Positions 7,917 to 14,174 of a DNA stretch of 17,723 nt are shown piece by piece. Both the position numbers and the translations under genes were made by a program. Below the pieces are notes generated by a model, which ran no database searches, was not told the DNA's origin, and saw only the letters and a program-made list of their open reading frames with translations. The DNA comes from JAUXFS01 sp050329575. Lineage in GTDB: Bacteria > Pseudomonadota > Alphaproteobacteria > Rhodospirillales > Defluviicoccaceae. The DNA is taken from NCBI GenBank assembly GCA_050329575.1, contig JBHJOP010000121.1:1-17723 (forward strand), read 5' to 3'. The first letter of the stretch is position 1. Every line of letters begins with the position of its first letter.

Positions 7917-8960
7917 ATGAGGATCATCCGTGTCCTGACGGTGAGTGCGATGCCGCTGCTGCCGCTTTCGGGCGGCGGGTGCGGATGGGTCGAGTGGCCG
8001 CCGCGGGACCAGGGCGCCGCATCGTCCCCCGAGAGGCCGGTGCCGACGATGGTGGCGGGGCCGGTGGGGCGATTTCCGAATCCGATTCCGAAACCGGTTC
8101 CGAGGCCGCCGGTGCGGCCGGTCGAGGAGCCGGCGCCGGCGGCCGCCGTACCGCCGGTGATGCCGCTTCCCAACCGTCCGGTGACGACCGAGATTCGCGT
8201 CGCTCGCGGCGATACCCTCTACGCCCTGGCCCAGCGCCACGAGGTGTCGGTGCGCTCGATCATCGAGGCCAACCGGCTGACCCCGCCCTATGCGCTGGCG
8301 GCCGGCCAGCGGCTCGTCCTGCCCCGCGACCGCGAGCACGCGGTGGCCGACGGCGAGACCATCTACGGCATTTCGCGGGCCTACGGCATCGACGCCTACG
8401 ATCTCGCCACCGCCAACGGTCTGGTCCCGCCGTTCGCGCTGCGCGTCGGGCAGCGGCTGCGCATTCCGGCGACCGGCGACGCGCCGGCGGCGCCTGCCGC
8501 GGAGGCCACCCAAATGGCGGCCGCCCCGGGCCGAACCCCGATCCCCGCCGCCGTGCCGCCGCCGCCGCCGGCCGGCGGCGGCTTTCTGTGGCCGGTCGAC
8601 GGCCGGGTGATCTCGTCGTTCGGGGCCAAGGGCAAGGGCCTCCACAACGACGGCGTCAACATCGCCGCCGCCCGCGGCACGCCGGTGCGGGCGGCGGAGA
8701 ACGGCGTCGTCGCCTACGCCGGCAACGAGCTGCGCGGGTTCGGCAACATGTTACTGATCAAGCACGCCGGCGGCTGGATCACCGCCTACGCCCACAACGA
8801 GGAGCTGCTGGTGCGGCGCGGCGACAAGGTTCGTCGTGGCCAGGTCATCGCTCGGGTCGGCAGTACCGGCAGTGTCACCCGGCCTCAGCTGCACTTCGAA
8901 CTCCGCAAGGGCAAGCAGGCGGTCGATCCCCAGAAGTACCTGCGTCGGGCGGGGGCGTGA
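7917..8960 (+). CDS. NlpD/EnvC-like LysM and LytM (M23) domain protein, probably non-catalytic
   Basis: Exported cell-wall protein of 347 residues. A hydrophobic N-terminal segment (residues 3-18) ends in SGGGC22, a poor lipobox, so a lipoprotein is likely but not certain. A Pro-rich linker follows, then two LysM domains (about 91-137 and 139-185), a second linker, and a LytM domain (about 222-345). Catalytic LytM enzymes need H-x-G-x-D and H-x-H ligands. Here the first is N244-D-G-V-N248 and the last pair is Q324-L-H326, so three residues are replaced while H293 and H326 remain. This fits amidase activators such as E. coli NlpD and EnvC rather than an endopeptidase. Position after surE-pcm supports an NlpD-type role in daughter-cell separation. 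ATG 7905 is an alternative start. Confidence 0.85.
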   Translation: MRIIRVLTVSAMPLLPLSGGGCGWVEWPPRDQGAASSPERPVPTMVAGPVGRFPNPIPKPVPRPPVRPVEEPAPAAAVPPVMPLPNRPVTTEIRVARGDTLYALAQRHEVSVRSIIEANRLTPPYALAAGQRLVLPRDREHAVADGETIYGISRAYGIDAYDLATANGLVPPFALRVGQRLRIPATGDAPAAPAAEATQMAAAPGRTPIPAAVPPPPPAGGGFLWPVDGRVISSFGAKGKGLHNDGVNIAAARGTPVRAAENGVVAYAGNELRGFGNMLLIKHAGGWITAYAHNEELLVRRGDKVRRGQVIARVGSTGSVTRPQLHFELRKGKQAVDPQKYLRRAGA

Positions 8961-9029
8961 GCCGGTAGGCGAGACTGCTCCGCCCGCCGGTCCGTCGGCA
9001 CCGATGCCCCCCCCCCCGCTGATCGAGGT

Positions 9030-9097
9030 GAGAAGGACGAGAAAACAATTCTCGAATTTCTTGAGAATTTTAGAGGATCATACGGTACTAATTCTCG
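9030..9097. repeat. AT-rich operator/centromere-like zone with repeated GAGAA/TTCTC sites
   Basis: This stretch is sharply AT-rich against its surroundings and holds five copies of GAGAA or its complement (9030-9034, 9039-9043, 9049-9053, 9063-9067, 9092-9096). Two are arranged as a perfect inverted repeat CGAGAA-N5-TTCTCG (9038-9054), and an overlapping one is AATTCTC-N9-GAGAATT (9047-9069). The 8-mer AATTCTCG occurs twice (9047 and 9090). The first three copies are spaced 9 and 10 bases, about one helical turn. It lies just upstream of the predicted parA promoter. By analogy with ParF/ParG-type loci it may be the binding site of the RHH protein encoded at 10043. The spacing is observed; the function is inferred. 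Confidence 0.55.
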
Positions 9098-9109
9098 CAA
9101 ATATATGTT

Positions 9110-9138
9110 TCGACACTCTGTTTCTGCTTTGCTATAGC
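9110..9138 (+). promoter_or_regulatory. predicted promoter of the parA-rhh operon
   Basis: TCGACA (9110-9115, 5/6 match), 17 bases, then TATAGC (9133-9138) preceded by TG at 9130-9131, giving an extended -10. Start point near 9145, about 90 bases upstream of parA. It is one of the best promoter matches in the window and lies directly downstream of the repeated GAGAA/TTCTC sites. The remaining leader (9146-9220) is GC-rich and shows no clear structure. Confidence 0.55.
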
Positions 9139-9220
9139 TCGGGGGATCGCGGCCCCGTGGCGGTTCAGGCCGTCGAATGAGGGGGCATCGCGACCAATGC
9201 TCAGGTCGGCGACGCCGCCG

Positions 9221-9227
9221 AAAGGAG
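9221..9227 (+). promoter_or_regulatory. strong ribosome binding site of the ParA gene
   Basis: AAAGGAG six bases upstream of the ATG at 9234. It decides the start: an in-frame ATG at 9177 would add 19 Arg-rich residues but has no such site. Confidence 0.7.
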
Positions 9228-9233
9228 AAAGAC

Positions 9234-10037
9234 ATGCTGAGGTTCTATTCTCCCGCGGACGCCGGACAGCCGGCACCCGAGGCCAAGGAGCCTTGCGGCG
9301 ATGGCGTCTCGCGCCCGATGCAGGTGCTGGTGTTCTCCTCGCAGAAGGGCGGGTCCGGCAAGACCACCCTGTGCGGACAGCTCGCCGTGCAGGCGGAGCT
9401 GGCGGGTGCGGGGCCGGTGGCGATCGTCGACACCGACCCGCAGGGAAGCCTCGCCGAATGGTGGAACGCCCGCCAGGCGGACGTGCCGCTGTTCATGAAG
9501 GCGCAGGTCGACTATCTGCACGAGGACCTCGATCAGCTCGAGCGCGCGGGCGTCAAGCTGGTGTTCATCGACACGCCGCCCGCCGTCACCGACACCATCC
9601 GCAAGATCGTCGGCTACGCCGATCTGGTGGTGGTGCCGACCCGGCCGTCGCCCCACGACCTGCGCGCCGTCGGCGCCACCCTCGACATCATCGAAAGCCA
9701 GCAGAAGCCGTTGGTGTTCACCATCAACGCGGCGACGCCGCGCGCCAAGATCACCGGCGACACCGCGGTTGCGCTGTCCCAGCACGGGACCGTCGCGCCG
9801 GTCAAGATCAGCCACCGGACGGTCTACGCGACCAGCATGATCCACGGCCTGACGGTGATGGAGACCGAGCCCGAAAGCCAAGCGGCGCAGGAGATGGTCA
9901 GTCTCTGGGACTACATCGCCTCGCGGCTGACCCGACCCGACTGTCGGACGACCCGCGGCACGGGCATCTTTCAGCAACCGCGATCCAGCGGCTTCGGTCG
10001 ACGCAAGGCTGTCAGGCCGGTCGCAGTCGCCGGGTGA
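9234..10037 (+). CDS. ParA/MinD-family partition-type ATPase
   Basis: Deviant Walker-type ATPase of the ParA superfamily, 267 residues. It has the K38-G-G-S-G-K-T-T45 signature, the VDTDPQGSLAEWW (Walker A') segment, Walker B LVFIDTPP, and PTRPSPHDLRAV in the adenine/interface region. It lacks the N-terminal HTH of type Ia ParA and so resembles type Ib (ParF-like) proteins, with about 28 extra N-terminal residues and a basic C-terminal tail (about 235-267). No parB follows; instead an RHH protein gene starts within or just after the stop, as in parFG loci. Function could be positioning of a cargo (protein cluster, granule or DNA) on the nucleoid. It is not next to dnaA/gidAB, so it is not the main chromosomal ParA. 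Cargo unknown. Confidence 0.88.
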   Translation: MLRFYSPADAGQPAPEAKEPCGDGVSRPMQVLVFSSQKGGSGKTTLCGQLAVQAELAGAGPVAIVDTDPQGSLAEWWNARQADVPLFMKAQVDYLHEDLDQLERAGVKLVFIDTPPAVTDTIRKIVGYADLVVVPTRPSPHDLRAVGATLDIIESQQKPLVFTINAATPRAKITGDTAVALSQHGTVAPVKISHRTVYATSMIHGLTVMETEPESQAAQEMVSLWDYIASRLTRPDCRTTRGTGIFQQPRSSGFGRRKAVRPVAVAG

Positions 10038-10042
10038 TCGTC

Positions 10043-10522
10043 ATGGCCCAGCATACCCTCGTTCTCGCCAACGAGCGCCTGTTCGCCCGCAAGGGTGAGG
10101 CCGCTCCGGCGGGCGGCGCCGTCACCGGGTTCGCGGCGAGCGCGCTCGCGCGCCTGCCTCGTAACGATCCCAACGCCACGGACGCTCAGCCTCGCAAACG
10201 CAACCAGCGCGGCCCGTCACCGCTGTCGGGTCTGATCCAGCGGGGAGTCCGGGTTCCGGAAAGCCCGGGCGACGGCGGTGCGCCCAGGATCACCGAGCAC
10301 GCGGTATTCGCGAGCTGGCGGCAACTGCGTGGCCGGCTGGAGACGGCCGGTCCGTCGAATGCCGACCCGGCATGGAGGAAGCTGACCTTCCGGCTGCGCG
10401 GCGATCAGCATGCCCGCCTGAAGAATCTGGCCGTTCTCTGGAACACCACCTTCCAGAGCATTCTCGAGAAGGCGGTGACCTACTACATCGACGAGGCGAC
10501 CACCTCCGAGGACTTCAAGTAG
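10043..10522 (+). CDS. small protein with C-terminal ribbon-helix-helix domain, ParA partner
   Basis: 159 residues, not assignable to a named family by eye. The N-terminal 110 residues are Pro/Gly/Arg-rich and look disordered, with a basic patch (RKRNQRG near 53-59). The C-terminal 48 residues fit a ribbon-helix-helix fold: a beta strand RKLTFRLR, a helix DQHARLKNLAVLW, a turn NTT and a helix FQSILEKAVTYYID. Small disordered-tail RHH proteins next to ParA ATPases (ParG type) bind operator DNA and stimulate the ATPase through a basic/Arg element in the tail. The ATG at 10043 is given; a GTG at 10034 overlaps the ParA stop (GTGA) and adds three residues, so coupling is likely. The fold and partnership are inferred. 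Confidence 0.75.
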   Translation: MAQHTLVLANERLFARKGEAAPAGGAVTGFAASALARLPRNDPNATDAQPRKRNQRGPSPLSGLIQRGVRVPESPGDGGAPRITEHAVFASWRQLRGRLETAGPSNADPAWRKLTFRLRGDQHARLKNLAVLWNTTFQSILEKAVTYYIDEATTSEDFK

Positions 10523-10571
10523 ACGCGGTCGGCCCGCCGCCGGTTCAGCCGCCATCCAGGGTCGCCGCCGC

Positions 10572-10970
10572 TCAACAGTTCGGCTCGTCGATCGCCGTCG
10601 CCCGCGACGCGACCGACATCGCCGGCGCCAGCGCGAGCTCGCGCGGCGGGCGCGACTCGAGGGTGATCATCAGCGCGATGCCGTCGCCGTGCGGCCACAG
10701 CACCTTCTTGCCGGCACGCGGCAGCGGCAGGCCGATCTCCTTGCAGAAGCCGACCAACGCCTCGTTGACCTCGCCGCGGGTGAGCGCGAGGGTGACGGGC
10801 TCGGGTGTGCCGGAACGGCAGAAATGCAGGGTGACCATCGCGTCGATGTCGTCGCGAAAGGTGGCGTAGATGTGATCGGCCGGTGGCACCGGTCTGCCGA
10901 TCTCGTAGCAGTAGCCGGTCGCCGCCAGTTCGACTTCCTCACTGGAAAAAAAGATCTTCCTCAACTCCAT
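10572..10970 (-). CDS. unrecognised small protein with two copies of a 47-residue repeat
   Basis: 132 residues, no family recognised. The protein is an internal duplication: residues 4-50 and 59-105 align over 47 positions with the shared pattern EV-x2-A-x2-G-[YF]-C-x-EIG-x-P-x-P-x-A, followed by a hydrophobic strand (AMVTLHF and ALMITLE). Each unit looks like helix, Pro turn, strand. There is no signal peptide or membrane helix; each unit has one Cys. The last about 27 residues are Ala/Arg-rich. The gene converges on the ParA/RHH pair, ending 49 bp from it, and nothing in the gap looks like a terminator. ATG at 10970 is chosen; GTG at 10985 (adds five residues) is also possible, with a GAGGTGA element overlapping it. 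Confidence 0.7.
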   Translation of the reverse strand: MELRKIFFSSEEVELAATGYCYEIGRPVPPADHIYATFRDDIDAMVTLHFCRSGTPEPVTLALTRGEVNEALVGFCKEIGLPLPRAGKKVLWPHGDGIALMITLESRPPRELALAPAMSVASRATAIDEPNC

Positions 10971-10985
10971 CGGCACAGCGGTCAC

Positions 10986-11107
10986 CTCGCGGCTGCGATT
11001 CCCGGCATTCAGGATAACAGACCAGCTCTCGTGCTACTATAGGTAAATATACGGAAAAGAAACACAATCTATAAGGGTCACCGTCCACGCGGCGGGGCGC
11101 CGCAGCC
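10986..11107. other. AT-rich intergenic patch
   Basis: Gap between two minus-strand genes. 11008-11078 is AT-rich, unlike the surrounding coding DNA. On the minus strand it offers a TG-extended -10 (TATCCT, complement of 11011-11016) and a TATAGT (complement of 11036-11041), but neither has a good -35, so a promoter for the repeat protein is only suggested. A perfect hairpin GCGGCG-GGG-CGCCGC lies at 11089-11103, just after the DUF815 stop, without a following T-run. Confidence 0.4.
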
Positions 11108-11965
11108 CTAGTCGAGCCGCCGCCCGAGTCGGCCGGCGAGATCCTGGATGAACTGCCAGGCGACCCGTCCGGAGCGGCTGCCGCGGGTGACCGCCCATTC
11201 GTTGGCGAGGGCGCGAAGCGCCTCGCCGGGAACGCCGAGCGCGAAGCGGGCGGCGTAGCCCTCGACGATGGCGAAATAGGTCGCCTGGTCGCAGGCGTGG
11301 AATCCGAGCCAGAGACCGAAGCGATCGGACAGCGACACCTTCTCCTCCACCGCTTCCGCCGGGTTGATCGCCGTCGAACGTTCGTTCTCGATCATGTCCC
11401 GCGGCATCAGGTGGCGACGGTTGGAGGTGGCGTAGAACAGGACGTTCTCCGGCCTCCCCTCGATCCCGCCTTCGAGAACCGCCTTGAGCGACTTGTAGGC
11501 GGCGTCGCGGCCATCGAACGACAGATCGTCGCAGAACAGCACGCAGCGTCGCGACGAGGCGCGCAGCAGCGTCAGCACCTGCGGCAGGGTGGCGATGTCC
11601 TCGCGATGGATCTCGATCAGCGCCAGCGCGCCCGGGCTTTCGGCGTTGACGCCGGCGTGCACCGCCTTGACCAGCGAACTCTTGCCGGTGCCGCGTGCGC
11701 CCCACAGGAGGGCGTTGTTGGCGGGCAATCCCGCCGCGAAGCGGCGGGTGTTGTCGAGCAGGATGGCGGCTTGGCGGTCGATGCCCTTGAGCAGCGCGAG
11801 TTCGACCCGGTTGACGCGCGCGACCGCCTCGAGGCGAGCCGTCCCGGCCTGCCAGACGAAGGCGTCGGCGTCCGCAGGCGTCGCCCCCGGCGGCGGCGGC
11901 GGGGCCAGCCGTTCGACCGCCTCGGCGAGACGCTGCAGCACGGCGGCGACGTCGGTTTCGTTCAT
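11108..11965 (-). CDS. DUF815-type AAA+ ATP-binding protein
   Basis: 285-residue P-loop ATPase of the DUF815 family, common in Proteobacteria and of unproven function. The order is a short coiled N-terminal part (ETDVAAVLQRLAEAVERL), a Pro-rich spacer, a helical region with GIDRQAAILLDNTRRFAAG, Walker A G89-A-R-G-T-G-K-S96, Walker B LFCDDLSF with D146-D147, a sensor-like YATSNRRHLMP, and an SDRFGLWL block. All nucleotide-binding motifs are present. I start at the ATG at 11965; an upstream in-frame ATG at 12001 would add 12 Pro-rich residues and run into the divergent promoter region. A weak GTGACG-N17-TAGGGT promoter (complement of 11973-12001) would give a nearly leaderless mRNA. Divergent from yajC, an order often seen in alphaproteobacteria. 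Confidence 0.88.
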   Translation of the reverse strand: MNETDVAAVLQRLAEAVERLAPPPPPGATPADADAFVWQAGTARLEAVARVNRVELALLKGIDRQAAILLDNTRRFAAGLPANNALLWGARGTGKSSLVKAVHAGVNAESPGALALIEIHREDIATLPQVLTLLRASSRRCVLFCDDLSFDGRDAAYKSLKAVLEGGIEGRPENVLFYATSNRRHLMPRDMIENERSTAINPAEAVEEKVSLSDRFGLWLGFHACDQATYFAIVEGYAARFALGVPGEALRALANEWAVTRGSRSGRVAWQFIQDLAGRLGRRLD

Positions 11966-12028
11966 GGGCGGCACCCTAGCAGGTGGAGCCTCCGGCGTCA
12001 CCCGGTCGCCCCGGCGACAGCGTTACCG

Positions 12029-12057
12029 TTTGCAAGCCGGAGCGGGGCCGGTATAGT
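12029..12057 (+). promoter_or_regulatory. predicted promoter of yajC-secDF
   Basis: TTTGCA/TTGCAA (12029-12035) and TATAGT (12052-12057, 5/6 match) with a 16-17-base spacer. Start point about 12064, 45 bases before yajC. It lies in the divergent gap between the DUF815 gene and yajC. Confidence 0.5.
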
Positions 12058-12108
12058 CTCGCCAGCCCAATCGGCTCCCCCAACCCTCCCGTACCCGAGG
12101 AGATTTCG

Positions 12109-12567
12109 ATGTTCGTGACGCCGGCCTACGCACAGGCAGCCGGAGAGGCCGCCGGTCCCGGCGCCCTCCAGGCGTTTCTGCCGATCATCCTGATCTTTGT
12201 CGTCTTCTACTTCCTGCTGATCCGCCCGCAGCAAAAGAAGATGAAACAGCACAAAGAGATGCTGGCCGCGGTGCGGCGCGGCGACCGGATCGTCACCGGT
12301 GGCGGCATCATCGGCACCGTCATCAAAGTGGTCGACGACAACGAAGTGGTTGCGGAGATCGCCGAGGGGGTGCGGGTGCGCGTCCAGCGCGGGCTGATCT
12401 CCACCGTGCTCTCGAAGACCGAACCGGTTGGCGAGAGCCGCCCGCCCAAGGGGTCGGCAGACGACGCCAAGACGATGAAGGAGGGCGCCGGCGAAGGCCC
12501 TCGATCCGGTCCACCGGTGTCGACGACCTCGAAGGTCAAGAGGCTGTTCGGCGGCAAAGGCGACTAG
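12109..12567 (+). CDS. yajC: preprotein translocase subunit YajC
   Basis: Small inner-membrane accessory subunit of the Sec holotranslocon, associated with SecDF. It begins MFVTPAYAQA, then one membrane helix at about residues 23-40 (FLPIILIFVVFYFLLI) and the diagnostic RPQQKKMKQHKEML, then a small beta domain (RRGDRIVTGGGIIGTVIKV...). At 152 residues it is longer than E. coli YajC because of a C-terminal polar tail (about residues 100-152) ending KVKRLFGGKGD, as usual in alphaproteobacteria. The ATG at 12109 has a GAGGAGA (12097-12103) five bases upstream. secD follows after 9 bp. Confidence 0.95.
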   Translation: MFVTPAYAQAAGEAAGPGALQAFLPIILIFVVFYFLLIRPQQKKMKQHKEMLAAVRRGDRIVTGGGIIGTVIKVVDDNEVVAEIAEGVRVRVQRGLISTVLSKTEPVGESRPPKGSADDAKTMKEGAGEGPRSGPPVSTTSKVKRLFGGKGD

Positions 12568-12576
12568 GCACCGGGC

Positions 12577-14163
12577 ATGGCCTCGTCGCTCGTCCACTTC
12601 CCGCGCTGGAAGACGGTCGCGGTACTCGCCCTGTGTGCGGCGGGGATGGCGTTCGCGGCGCCCAACCTGCTCAGCGCACCCGATGCCGAGGCGCTGCCGG
12701 GGTGGCTGCCCGGCAAACAGATCAATCTCGGTCTCGACCTGCAGGGCGGCTCGCATCTGCTGCTCGAGGTCGACACTGCCACGGTGATCCGCGAGCGACT
12801 GGAGTCCCTCGTCGATTCGATGCGGATCGAACTGCGCAGGGAGCGCATTCGCTACACCGGCCTCGGGATCGAGGGCACGGCCGCGGTCGTCACCATCGGC
12901 GATGCGGAGCAGCGCGAGGCGGCGAGACGGTTGCTCGCCCCGCTCGACCCGGGGACCGCGACCACGTTCGAGGGTGACCGGCTGACGCTGGCGTTGACCG
13001 ACCAGGCGATCACCCAGCGGATCTCCTCCGCCGTCGATCAGTCGATCGAGATCATCCGCCGACGCATCGACGAGACCGGAGTGCGGGAGCCGACCATCCA
13101 GCGCCAGGGCGCCGACCGCGTCCTGGTGCAGCTTCCCGGGATCGACGATCCGGAGCGGGTCAAGGCGCTGATCGGCAAGACGGCGAAGATGACCTTCCAT
13201 CTCGTCGACGACGCCGGCGACCTGTCGGAGGCGATGGCGGGCCGGGTGCCGCCGGGCACGATGCTGGTGCCTTCGGCGGACGAGATCGATGTCCAGGGCC
13301 GGCCGCGACAGTATCTCGTGCAACGGCGGGTGATGGTGAGCGGCGAGAACCTGGTCGATGCCCAACCGACCTTTCAGCAGGGCGAGCCGGTGGTGTCGTT
13401 CCGCTTCGATACCCTCGGCGGCAGGCGGTTCGGCGACGCCACCAGCAAGAACGTCGGCCGGCTGATGGCGATCGTCCTCGACGGCAAGGTGATCAGCGCC
13501 CCCCGGATCCGGGAGCCGATCCTGGGCGGCTCCGGGGTGATCACCGGCCGGTTCAGTGTCCCAGAGGCCAACGATCTCGCGCTGCTGCTGCGCGCCGGCG
13601 CGCTGCCGGCACCGCTGTCGGTGCTCGAGGAACGCTCCGTCGGGCCGGGGCTGGGCGCCGACTCGATCGCCGCCGGCAAGGTCGCGAGCATCGTCGGGCT
13701 GATTCTGGTCACCGTGTTCGTGATCGCCGCCTACGGCCTGTTCGGGCTGATGGCGGTGATCGCGCTGACGGTCAACATGATCCTGATCATCGCCGCACTA
13801 TCGGTCTTGCAGGCGACCCTCACGCTTCCCGGGATCGCCGGCATCGTGCTCACCATCGGCATGGCGGTGGACGCCAACGTGCTGATCTTCGAGTACATCC
13901 GCGAGGAGATCCGCGCCGGACGGACGCCGATCTCGGCGATCGAGGCCGGTTTCTCGCGGTCGCTGACAACGATCATCGACGCCAACGTGACAACCCTGAT
14001 CGCCGCGGTGCTGCTCTACAGCTTCGGGTCGGGCCCGGTGCGCGGGTTCGCGGTCACCCTCGCCATCGGCATCGTCACCTCGGTGTTCGCCGCGACCATG
14101 GTGACGCGGCTGATGATCGTGACGTGGCTGCGGCGCAGGCGGCCGCAAACCCTGACGGTGTAG
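12577..14163 (+). CDS. secD: protein translocase subunit SecD
   Basis: RND-type subunit that with SecF uses the proton gradient to pull preproteins out of the Sec channel into the periplasm. 528 residues. After an N-terminal membrane helix (about 11-30) comes the GLDLQGGSHLLLEVD motif (about 50-64), the large periplasmic P1 domain (about 65-365) and five C-terminal helices starting near VASIVGLILVTVFVIA. The helix-4 motif GMAVDANVLIFEYIREE carries the conserved proton-relay aspartate, and the SRSLTTIIDANVTTL segment the conserved arginine. ATG at 12577, 9 bp after yajC. secF follows after 11 bp. Complete and normal. Confidence 0.97.
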   Translation: MASSLVHFPRWKTVAVLALCAAGMAFAAPNLLSAPDAEALPGWLPGKQINLGLDLQGGSHLLLEVDTATVIRERLESLVDSMRIELRRERIRYTGLGIEGTAAVVTIGDAEQREAARRLLAPLDPGTATTFEGDRLTLALTDQAITQRISSAVDQSIEIIRRRIDETGVREPTIQRQGADRVLVQLPGIDDPERVKALIGKTAKMTFHLVDDAGDLSEAMAGRVPPGTMLVPSADEIDVQGRPRQYLVQRRVMVSGENLVDAQPTFQQGEPVVSFRFDTLGGRRFGDATSKNVGRLMAIVLDGKVISAPRIREPILGGSGVITGRFSVPEANDLALLLRAGALPAPLSVLEERSVGPGLGADSIAAGKVASIVGLILVTVFVIAAYGLFGLMAVIALTVNMILIIAALSVLQATLTLPGIAGIVLTIGMAVDANVLIFEYIREEIRAGRTPISAIEAGFSRSLTTIIDANVTTLIAAVLLYSFGSGPVRGFAVTLAIGIVTSVFAATMVTRLMIVTWLRRRRPQTLTV

Positions 14164-14174
14164 GAGCGGCAGCG

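Noticed and set aside
9004..9180. 58-codon ORF starting before the C-tract, with a hydrophobic middle
   Set aside because: No ribosome binding site, a homopolymer in its first codons, and it covers the predicted operator and promoter of parA; more likely non-coding.
10523..10571. Terminator expected between the convergent RHH and repeat-protein genes
   Set aside because: Looked for a stem-loop with a T-run; only imperfect GC-rich complementarity was found.
11089..11103. Hairpin GCGGCG-GGG-CGCCGC after the DUF815 gene
   Set aside because: A perfect but short stem with no T-run on the minus strand; such palindromes are common by chance in this GC-rich DNA, so not called a terminator.
11998..13365. 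Minus-strand ORF of 455 codons
   Set aside because: Antisense to yajC and secD, both with intact motifs; composition is typical of a shadow frame.
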